From Lachnospiraceae bacterium (lineage in GTDB: Bacteria > Bacillota > Clostridia > Lachnospirales > Lachnospiraceae), in contig CAJTFW010000003.1 of the NCBI GenBank assembly GCA_910575445.1, positions 1 through 64,000 on the forward strand: a stretch of DNA of 64,000 bases, read 5' to 3'. The translations under genes and the position numbers were made by a program. Under the pieces are notes generated by a model. That model saw only the letters and a list, made by a program, of their open reading frames with translations, did no database searches and was not told the DNA's origin. Below are positions 1 to 6,879 of the stretch, in pieces. Within the stretch, counting starts at the first letter, position 1. The number at the start of each line of letters is the position of its first letter.

Positions 1-112
1 ATTTTTTTATGAAGAAAGCTACAAAAAAAATCATATCGCATCTGTTATAGGAATTACATGATGTTGTGAGCAAGGTTTAAAACAAAAGGGAATGCTTAAG
101 TTGACCACATTG

Positions 113-467
113 GCCGATGGCGTCCAATGGGTCTTTCAGGAACCGATTGCCCTCCCGCCCTGGCTGACTGTGACTACCGATAAGGTATTATCACTATCAT
201 GTAATATTGTGTGGGTATATAAGTGAAGTGTTCCGCCTACAGCGTACGTATCGAAGCCAATACACAGCCCGACATGGTCTGGTAGATGTTCCTGCAAGAC
301 CCATTGGACGCCATCGGCACTTAGCGAGCGCAAGCGGATACGCGCAGTCGCGAGCTTAGTACCGCTATAGGCGTTCATTAAGCGCGAGCGGGGTCTGGAA
401 GGAACATCTACCAGGCCATGTCGAGCGTCCTTTGAAAGAAACATCTACCAGGCCATGTCGAGCGTCC
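113..467. repeat. 5'-truncated copy of the interspersed structured repeat
   Basis: From about 113 this intergenic sequence matches the full-length element at 47395-47879. The left half of the left module, with the GGACGCT terminus, is missing. The 3' arm of the left stem, the central AT-richer segment and the complete right module remain. The right module has a 24-nt stem (270-293 with 400-423) with one G-U pair and no mismatch, enclosing a folded core. It ends in AGCGTCC at 424-430, with a second copy at 461-467 from a local duplication. No protein-coding role is supported; the open frame on the minus strand (136-444) merely reflects the conserved DNA. Confidence 0.85.
404..467. repeat. Tandem duplication of the repeat's right end
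   Basis: A 27-nt block ending in AGCGTCC occurs at 404-430 and again, identical, at 441-467, offset by 37 nt. The second copy lacks a partner arm, so it looks like a local duplication of the terminus after the element was in place. Confidence 0.85.
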
Positions 468-486
468 CTATATTTTTTTCTCTCTC

Positions 487-515
487 TTGACAAATTATCT
501 ACCACAATCTACAAT
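487..515 (+). promoter_or_regulatory. Sigma-A promoter of leuS
   Basis: TTGACA at 487-492 and TACAAT at 510-515 are separated by 17 nt, nearly consensus. The predicted transcript starts around 522, leaving a leader of about 65 nt, too short for a T-box. The promoter begins 20 nt after the terminus of the upstream repeat. Confidence 0.8.
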
Positions 516-585
516 AAGTTTATTGCGAATTCGCCCTTTCTACATCAGATATAGAGCGAGACTTTCGATAGGAGGACATACACTA

Positions 586-2988
586 ATGAAACATAATTTT
601 CGAAAAATAGAAGAAAAATGGCAGCAAAAGTGGGAGGAGGCCGGCATCTTTAAAGCGGTAGATGGCAGTGATAAGCCTAAATTCTACGGTCTTGTGGAAT
701 TCCCATACCCGAGTGGTGCTGGTATGCACGTAGGACATATTAAGGCGTATTCCAGCCTTGAAGTTATCTCCAGAAAACGTCGGATGGAGGGGTATAATGT
801 CCTGTTTCCTATAGGATTTGATGCATTTGGACTGCCAACAGAGAACTATGCCATCAAGACAGGCACGCATCCAAGAAAGATTACGGATGATAATATCGCC
901 AAATTTACGGAGCAGCTTAGAAGAGTTGGCTTTTCTTTTGATTGGGATAGAGTAATTGATACAACGGATGAAGACTATTATAAATGGACCCAGTGGATTT
1001 TCTTAAAGCTTTTTGAACATGGACTGGTCTTTAGAAGTAAAGCGCTTGTCAACTATTGTCCTTCTTGTAAAGTGGTGCTCTCTAATGAAGACAGCCAGGG
1101 TGGGAAGTGTGATATTTGTCATAGTGATGTTGTACAGAAGTCAAAAGACGTCTGGTATCTGAAGATTACAGAATATGCAGACAAGCTGTTAGAGGGCTTG
1201 GACCATGTGGAATATCCTGCCAATGTCAAGCAGCAGCAGGTCAACTGGATTGGTAAATCCACAGGTGCATTTGTGGACTTTACGTTAGATGGAATCGATG
1301 AGAAGCTAGAAGTTTATACGACCAGACCAGATACGCTCTTTGGCGTTACCTTTATGGTTATTGCACCAGAGCATCCACTGATTGATAAATACGCAGGTCG
1401 TGTTGGTAATATGGCAGCGATAGAAGCTTATCGCAGTGAATGTGCAAAGAAGACAGAGTTTGAGCGTACCCAGTTAGTAAAAGATAAGACGGGTGTAAAA
1501 ATTGATGGGATTGAGGCAGTTAATCCGATTACAGGTAAGAAGATTCCGGTCTTTATCGCAGACTATGTAATGATGGGTTATGGTACTGGTGCGATTATGG
1601 GTGTGCCGGCACATGACCAGCGTGACTATGAATTTGCAAAGAAATTCGGAGCAGAGATTGTCGAGGTTATCAAAGGCGGAGATATCCTGGTAGAAGCCTA
1701 CAGTGGCGATGGAGAGATGGTCAACTCTGGATTTTTAAATGGATATACCAATAAAAAAGATTCGATTGCACGCATGATTGAAGAATTAGAGAAGATGGGT
1801 GTGGGACGTGCAGGTGTGCAGTTTAAGATGAAAGACTGGGCATTTAACCGCCAGAGATATTGGGGCGAGCCAATTCCGATTGTACACTGTAAAGAGTGTG
1901 GTATGGTGCCGGTTCCGTATGAGGAGTTGCCACTTCGCCTTCCCAAAGTGGAGAATTTTGAGCCGGGTACGGAGGGAGAATCTCCGCTTGCAAAGATTGA
2001 ATCCTTTGTCAACTGTACTTGTCCAAAATGTGGTAAGCCGGCAAGACGTGAGACGGATACGATGCCACAGTGGGCTGGTTCCTCCTGGTATTTCCTGCGT
2101 TATATTGACCCGCACAATGACAAGGCGTTTGCAGACCCGGAAAAATTAAAATACTGGATGCCGGTAGACTGGTATAATGGTGGTATGGAGCATGTGACAA
2201 GACACGTTATCTATTCCCGTTTCTGGCATCATTTTCTGTATGATATTGGTATGGTCAATACACCAGAGCCGTATAAAAAGCGTTCCATTCAGGGATTAAT
2301 CTTAGGACCGGACGGCGATAAGATGAGCAAATCTAAAGGAAATGTTGTAGACCCTCTGGATATTGTCAAAGATTATGGTGCGGATACACTTAGAACATAC
2401 GTTCTGTTTATGGGTGACTATGGTGCAGCGACTCCATGGAATGACAATGCAGTGAAAGGCTGTAAGCGTTTCTTGGAGAGAGTCTCTGGATTTGTGGATA
2501 TTATCTCGGAAGATGCAGATACACAGAAATTAGAGACTCCATTCCACAAGACGATTAAGAAAGTCTCATCAGATATTGAAGATATGAAGTTCAATACAGC
2601 GATTGCAGCGCTGATGACACTGACAAACGATATCTATGCAGTTGGCAAGCTTAATAAGGAGCAGATACAGATATTTGCCAAATTGCTCTGCCCGTTTGCA
2701 CCGCATCTGTCTGAGGAAATCTGGGAAGTGACAGGTGGAGAAGGCTTTTTGTCTGTACAGTCCTGGCCAACGTATGAGGAAAGTAAGACCATTGAAGCAC
2801 AGACCGAGATTGGCGTACAGATTAATGGAAAGCTTCGCAGTACCGTTGTGATTCCAACCGGCGCAGAAAAAGAGGAAGTCTTTGCAATAGCAAAAGCAGA
2901 CGAGCGTATCGCTTCTTTGACACAAGGTAAGACCTTTGTAAAAGAAATCTATGTGCCAAACCGCGTGGTGAATTTTGTAGTAAAATAA
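586..2988 (+). CDS. leuS: Leucyl-tRNA synthetase
   Basis: This cytoplasmic class I aminoacyl-tRNA synthetase attaches leucine to tRNA-Leu. The 800-residue product has the HIGH-type motif (HVGH near residue 48), a zinc-knuckle-like CPSC...CDIC region, the editing insertion with the TTRPDTLFG signature, and KMSKS near residue 579. Length fits bacterial LeuRS. ATG at 586 is chosen because AGGAGG lies at 570-575; the frame is open further upstream, but that part overlaps the promoter. Firmicute leuS genes often carry a T-box leader; none is visible here. A terminator-like hairpin follows. Confidence 0.98.
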   Translation: MKHNFRKIEEKWQQKWEEAGIFKAVDGSDKPKFYGLVEFPYPSGAGMHVGHIKAYSSLEVISRKRRMEGYNVLFPIGFDAFGLPTENYAIKTGTHPRKITDDNIAKFTEQLRRVGFSFDWDRVIDTTDEDYYKWTQWIFLKLFEHGLVFRSKALVNYCPSCKVVLSNEDSQGGKCDICHSDVVQKSKDVWYLKITEYADKLLEGLDHVEYPANVKQQQVNWIGKSTGAFVDFTLDGIDEKLEVYTTRPDTLFGVTFMVIAPEHPLIDKYAGRVGNMAAIEAYRSECAKKTEFERTQLVKDKTGVKIDGIEAVNPITGKKIPVFIADYVMMGYGTGAIMGVPAHDQRDYEFAKKFGAEIVEVIKGGDILVEAYSGDGEMVNSGFLNGYTNKKDSIARMIEELEKMGVGRAGVQFKMKDWAFNRQRYWGEPIPIVHCKECGMVPVPYEELPLRLPKVENFEPGTEGESPLAKIESFVNCTCPKCGKPARRETDTMPQWAGSSWYFLRYIDPHNDKAFADPEKLKYWMPVDWYNGGMEHVTRHVIYSRFWHHFLYDIGMVNTPEPYKKRSIQGLILGPDGDKMSKSKGNVVDPLDIVKDYGADTLRTYVLFMGDYGAATPWNDNAVKGCKRFLERVSGFVDIISEDADTQKLETPFHKTIKKVSSDIEDMKFNTAIAALMTLTNDIYAVGKLNKEQIQIFAKLLCPFAPHLSEEIWEVTGGEGFLSVQSWPTYEESKTIEAQTEIGVQINGKLRSTVVIPTGAEKEEVFAIAKADERIASLTQGKTFVKEIYVPNRVVNFVVK

Positions 2989-3013
2989 GATAGAGGTAAA
3001 ACTCTGATTAGAG

Positions 3014-3083
3014 ATACAACTCCTGACTTTTTAGAGTATCTATAGTGGTATTCTAATAGTCTGTGAGTTGTATTTTATTTTTA
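3014..3083 (+). terminator. Probable terminator after leuS
   Basis: A 9-bp outer stem (3014-3022 with 3065-3073) encloses a smaller stem with G-U pairs (3033-3040 with 3047-3054), followed by a T-rich tail. The loop is large, so this is less certain than other terminators here. Confidence 0.5.
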
Positions 3084-3162
3084 TCAAAGAAAATCTCAAA
3101 GAAAACCATCTAATAGGTGTAAGAACAGACAAAAGGCCAGAGCCTTTTAGAAAGGAGCACCT

Positions 3163-3687
3163 GTGAAGCGATTAGTTCTAAAAGCAAAGCAACAAGATAA
3201 GGAAGCATTTGTGGAATTGATTCGAATCCATACTGCCAGTATGTATAAGGTGGCAAAAGCTATCTTAAAAAATGATGATGATGTGGCAGATGCGATGCAG
3301 GAGACAATACTTACCTGTTGGGAAAAAATCGGTACATTAAAAAAAGAGGAGTATTTTAAGACATGGCTTACGCGTATCTTAATCAACCACTGCAATCTCC
3401 TCTATCGACAGAGAAACCGAATGGTCTCAGAGGAAGTTATCTTGGAGACCGGAGCTATGGAAGAGAGCTACAATACCATAGAATGGCAGGAATTTTTACA
3501 GGTATTAGAGGAAAAATACCGGATTGTCTCGATGCTGTATTATGTGGAGGGCTTTAAGATTCGGGAGATTGCAGAGATTCTTCAGATAAACGAGAATACG
3601 GTAAGCACCAGACTCTCTGCCGCCAGAAAGAAGATGGAAAAACACTACCATGCAAAATCGTCCAAAATCAGACGAATTATTTCTTAG
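3163..3687 (+). CDS. ECF-type RNA polymerase sigma factor
   Basis: The 174-residue protein has a sigma-70 region 2 (about residues 8-75, with the DDVADAMQET segment) and a region 4 helix-turn-helix (about 115-165, with IAEILQINENTVSTRLSAARKKM). It lacks regions 1 and 3, as ECF factors do. It should redirect RNA polymerase to a small stress or envelope regulon. GTG at 3163 follows AAAGGAG at 3151. The next gene, a membrane-anchored DUF4179 protein, lies 19 nt downstream and is the likely anti-sigma partner. The regulon cannot be told from sequence. Confidence 0.93.
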   Translation: MKRLVLKAKQQDKEAFVELIRIHTASMYKVAKAILKNDDDVADAMQETILTCWEKIGTLKKEEYFKTWLTRILINHCNLLYRQRNRMVSEEVILETGAMEESYNTIEWQEFLQVLEEKYRIVSMLYYVEGFKIREIAEILQINENTVSTRLSAARKKMEKHYHAKSSKIRRIIS

Positions 3688-3706
3688 TGAAGAAAGGAGA
3701 TTTTCA

Positions 3707-4912
3707 ATGAGTTATCTAGAAGATATTATGCAGGGATTAGAGAAGAATCAGGAAGTGCCAAAACATGTGCAAGATAAAGTAGAGCTGGTACTTGAAAATT
3801 TGCCAGATAAAAAGAGAAAAGTAAGAAAAAACTGGCAGAGACAGACGGCAGCAGCAGCGGCTGTGATGGTAGCGATAAGTGGTGTGCTTTGCTATAGCTA
3901 TCCCACGCTGGCAGCCAGGATACCACTGATAGGAAAGATATTTGAACAAGTGGAAGAATCCGTACCATTTTCGGGGGATTATAGTGAGAAGGCAGAGACA
4001 CTGATTGCCCCGGAAGATATGGAAGGGAGTAAGATGATAGTGACAGATGCAGGGATTTGTGTGACTGCATCAGAGGTCTACTGCGACAGTGTGTCAGTCT
4101 TCTTAGCTGCGCAGATTGAAGTGCCAGAAGAAAATATACTAAAGATTCCATCCCATACATTAAATGGGAAAGAAGCTACGGCAGATGGGATGTATCTAAG
4201 AGGCACCTGGATGCTGGAAGGAGAAGAACAGAGGATGCTAAATGCCAGGATGCTAGAGGGAAAAGTGATAGATGAACATACGTTTGCCGGGGTGCTAAAG
4301 TTGGATTTAGAGGATAAAGAACTAAAGACTGGAACTTTAAACCTTCAGCTTACAAGCATTGGATGGGACCAGGATGGGACAGAGAGCTTGGATATTTCCG
4401 AAAATATGCGGGTAGATGGAGTGTGGAATTTTACAATTCCATTTACGGTGGATGGAGAGTCCGTAAAAGAGATTGTTGTCAACCAGGAAGAAAATGGATA
4501 TACCATTCAGAAGATTATCGTCTCTCCATATCAGGTGGTCTCCTATGTAAAAGCGCCGCTCTCTAGGGTAGAGAAGGAGATTACCAGAGCTGATTATGAG
4601 AGAAAATTAGGATTGGCAGAAGGGGAAGAAGATAAGACCTTAAGCTATGAAGATTTTCTTGCAGAGTATCAGACACCTAAGATGCAACCATGTGAGACCG
4701 TAATCTGTAACCAGGACGGAGAGTTTCTTTTTGCAAATGACAGCTCTACAACCTCTGGTATCACAACTTTTGCAGTCGATAAAAAAGAGCTTCGGACACT
4801 TTCTGTCTATGTTCTTACAGATGTGGAAGACTATTGGAACGAAGATGGAAGTCTGAACCGGGAACTTCTGAGCGCGCGCGCAGTGGTGGCAGCAGAAGTA
4901 GATCTTTTTTAA
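3707..4912 (+). CDS. DUF4179 membrane protein, probable anti-sigma factor
   Basis: A 401-residue protein with a short cytoplasmic N-terminus of about 60 residues, one membrane segment (about 68-85, AAAAAVMVAISGVLCY) followed by YPTLAARIPLIGKIFE, which is characteristic of DUF4179 proteins, and a large extracellular C-terminal part. Such proteins sit next to ECF sigma factors and are believed to hold them inactive at the membrane. ATG at 3707 has GAAAGGAG eight bases upstream. Function as an anti-sigma factor is inferred from topology and neighbourhood; no zinc-finger motif is visible. Confidence 0.8.
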   Translation: MSYLEDIMQGLEKNQEVPKHVQDKVELVLENLPDKKRKVRKNWQRQTAAAAAVMVAISGVLCYSYPTLAARIPLIGKIFEQVEESVPFSGDYSEKAETLIAPEDMEGSKMIVTDAGICVTASEVYCDSVSVFLAAQIEVPEENILKIPSHTLNGKEATADGMYLRGTWMLEGEEQRMLNARMLEGKVIDEHTFAGVLKLDLEDKELKTGTLNLQLTSIGWDQDGTESLDISENMRVDGVWNFTIPFTVDGESVKEIVVNQEENGYTIQKIIVSPYQVVSYVKAPLSRVEKEITRADYERKLGLAEGEEDKTLSYEDFLAEYQTPKMQPCETVICNQDGEFLFANDSSTTSGITTFAVDKKELRTLSVYVLTDVEDYWNEDGSLNRELLSARAVVAAEVDLF

Positions 4913-4993
4913 AAAATTAGAAATATTTTGTAACGAAATTCCATTTTCCAGGATATATAGAGGAAGAAATACAAAGGCAAGGGGGTGGTCAGC

Positions 4994-5479
4994 TTGCAGG
5001 AGATAGAAAAAGCCTATACACAACACGCAAAAGAAGTGTATCGTTATCTGTTAAGCCTGTCACATAGTGAAGACTTGGCAGAAGAACTGACGCAGGAGAC
5101 ATTCTTTCGGGCAATGCGGACCATCCACAGCTATGATGGAAGCTGCAAGCTGTCCGTATGGCTCTGCCAGATTGGCAAGCATCTCTGGTATCAGTGGTTA
5201 GAAAAGCATCGCAGATATCAGTCTGTGGAGCTGTTAGAGGAGCTGCCAGGGGGTGATTCGCCAGAGCACAATCTTCTTTTTCGGATGGAAAAAACAGCGC
5301 TCTATAAGGCGATTCATGCACTGCCAGAGCCTATGCGGGAAGTGGTTCATATGCGTCTAAGCGGTGAATTTTCCTTTGTGGAGATTGGTGAAATTGTAGG
5401 AAAAAGTGAAAACTGGGCGCGTACCACCTTCTACCGGGCCAAGAAAAAAATGATGGAGGAAATGGAGGAATTTCGATGA
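4994..5479 (+). CDS. Second ECF-type sigma factor
   Basis: About 161 residues with region 2 (SEDLAEELTQETFFRAM near the N-terminus) and region 4 (FVEIGEIVGKSENWARTTFYRAKKKM near the C-terminus). Start choice is uncertain: TTG at 4994 is preferred because a strong anti-16S match (AAGGGGGTGGTC, 4979-4990) sits just before it; GTG at 4985 would lie inside that site. The stop overlaps the next start by ATGA, so the anti-sigma factor is translationally coupled. A TTGTAA/GGATAT pair at 4928-4956 could be its promoter. Confidence 0.9.
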   Translation: MQEIEKAYTQHAKEVYRYLLSLSHSEDLAEELTQETFFRAMRTIHSYDGSCKLSVWLCQIGKHLWYQWLEKHRRYQSVELLEELPGGDSPEHNLLFRMEKTALYKAIHALPEPMREVVHMRLSGEFSFVEIGEIVGKSENWARTTFYRAKKKMMEEMEEFR

Positions 5480-6252
5480 AATGCTGCATTGTAAGAGACC
5501 TGCTGCCAGGCTATATCGACAGTCTGACCTCAGAGGAGACAAATGAAGAGATAAAACAGCACCTAAAAGACTGTGCCGACTGTACAACCATCTATGAACA
5601 GATGACAGCGATGATTCCTTTGGAACTTAAAGAGGAAGAAAAAGACATTGATTTTGTAAAAAAGTTAAAGTCCAGAATCCGCCAGCGTTATGTATGGATT
5701 GTATTAACTACATGTATTATATTAACTGGCTTTATGTATTTTGTTAAAAGTTATCGCATTCCGATTGCCTATGACCCTAAGCGTATGGTGACAGAGACCT
5801 ATCAGGCAGTGCCGGAACGAAATCAATATGGTCTGACCCATTGGACGGACGTAACCTTTCAGAGTGCAGATACCATAAAAGCTGCAAAAGATGGTGCAAT
5901 AGAAGTGGTAAATCTAATCCGCCTAGTCGTTCGGGAGCCGATTGGAAATGATGATGCAGTATCTGTTGGTCGCACCATTGAGCGAGATGGAACAAAAGTA
6001 AGAATTGTTTACTATTGTTATACAAAGACACTTTGGAATCATTTGTTTGGAAGTACACGTGCCTTTGCAGACAGCTTTGTGACAACGGGAAATATCTATG
6101 AAGGCCGCCTCTACCATGCAGAATATAAGCCTTTGATGACAGAGATTTACTATCTTGAACGGGGCAATATGGGGCAACTTGAATGGCTGTCAGATGAGGA
6201 GTTTGAAGAACAGAAGGAACATGCGACGCTTGTGTGGAGCGGGATAAATTAA
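5476..6252 (+). CDS. Zinc-finger (zf-HC2) anti-sigma factor
   Basis: The 258-residue protein begins with a compact zf-HC2-type domain: Cys3/Cys4 and the H-x3-C-x2-C motif HLKDCADC near residue 33. It then has one membrane helix (about residues 75-95) and an extracellular domain of about 160 residues. This is the architecture of zinc-dependent anti-sigma factors that sequester an ECF sigma at the membrane. It overlaps the sigma gene by four bases. The signal sensed by the outer domain is not recognisable. Confidence 0.88.
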   Translation: MKCCIVRDLLPGYIDSLTSEETNEEIKQHLKDCADCTTIYEQMTAMIPLELKEEEKDIDFVKKLKSRIRQRYVWIVLTTCIILTGFMYFVKSYRIPIAYDPKRMVTETYQAVPERNQYGLTHWTDVTFQSADTIKAAKDGAIEVVNLIRLVVREPIGNDDAVSVGRTIERDGTKVRIVYYCYTKTLWNHLFGSTRAFADSFVTTGNIYEGRLYHAEYKPLMTEIYYLERGNMGQLEWLSDEEFEEQKEHATLVWSGIN

Positions 6253-6278
6253 TGCAAAAGGATAACAGGAGGTATGGT

Positions 6279-6728
6279 ATGTTATATATTGTCTATGTAA
6301 TTGCGGTGTTTATTTATCTTTTGGAGGGGATTGGGCTTTCAAGAAGACTTATCTATTTTTGGGATGGCACATCCTTTTGGTTTATTTTGATTCCATGTCT
6401 GTTGGCTCTTATCTGCACAAGGTCTCTAAAGGACCTTGGCAGTGCTTTTTTACTTCTGTTTGACAAAGGTGAGGCTTCTCTTACTCAATATCAGAAAAGT
6501 CTTGGGGCCATCAAAACGCTGCTTATAACCGCAGTGATTTCAGGAGGCATCTGCTTTTTTATCAGTATGATTAACAGCTTTCGTTCCTTTGACGCCACGT
6601 ATACGGATTCTCTATACTGGCTTATCCTAGATATAAGCGTTGCGATGCTTTCGCTACTCTATCCTTTGGTGCTTTTGTTACTTTTGTTACCTTTGTATCT
6701 TTTGTTAAAGAAACGTATCACAGTATAA
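6279..6728 (+). CDS. Small membrane protein of unknown function
   Basis: A 149-residue hydrophobic protein with about four predicted membrane helices (residues ~2-20, 30-48, 80-102, 118-142) and a basic C-terminus. ATG at 6279 is chosen because AGGAGG lies six bases upstream; ATG 6252, which overlaps the previous stop, is possible but has no good ribosome site. It is the third gene of the second ECF cassette and may take part in signalling or be part of the regulated response. I do not recognise the family. Confidence 0.7.
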   Translation: MLYIVYVIAVFIYLLEGIGLSRRLIYFWDGTSFWFILIPCLLALICTRSLKDLGSAFLLLFDKGEASLTQYQKSLGAIKTLLITAVISGGICFFISMINSFRSFDATYTDSLYWLILDISVAMLSLLYPLVLLLLLLPLYLLLKKRITV

Positions 6729-6765
6729 AGTATTTGGAAAAGGTTGGTCAACTTTTCTAAAATCC

Positions 6766-6794
6766 TTGCTATTTTCTCTATATTTTAGTATAAT
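6766..6794 (+). promoter_or_regulatory. Sigma-A promoter of the EF-G-like gene
   Basis: TTGCTA at 6766-6771 and a perfect TATAAT at 6789-6794 are 17 nt apart. Transcription would start near 6802. Confidence 0.8.
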
Positions 6795-6829
6795 TCTAAC
6801 ATAAGGGCCAAAATCCCTTTGTAAACGTG

Positions 6830-6850
6830 CTGTAGTTCTTAGAACTACAG
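6830..6850 (+). promoter_or_regulatory. Leader hairpin before the EF-G-like gene
   Basis: A perfect 9-bp inverted repeat (6830-6838 with 6842-6850) with a three-base loop lies in the 5' leader, about 20 nt before the ribosome site GGAGGAG. There is no T-run, so it is not a terminator. It may stabilise the mRNA or bind a regulator. Confidence 0.55.
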
Positions 6851-6879
6851 GATGACAAAATGTATTGGAGGAGATTGCT

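Noticed and set aside
1-112. Possible gene end or RNA at the window start
   Set aside because: AT-rich sequence with no frame, promoter pair or hairpin that I can support.
136-444. Open frame of 102 codons on the minus strand in the repeat, similar to frames at 47501-47783
   Set aside because: The similarity follows from conserved DNA. The frames begin and end at different places in the copies, lack ribosome sites, and the bases change in a way that preserves stems, not codons.
487-585. Upstream extension of leuS by 33 codons from TTG
   Set aside because: It would start in the -35 box; ATG 586 has AGGAGG and fits the family start.
516-585. T-box riboswitch before leuS
   Set aside because: No AGGGTGGNACCGCG-type box and too little leader.
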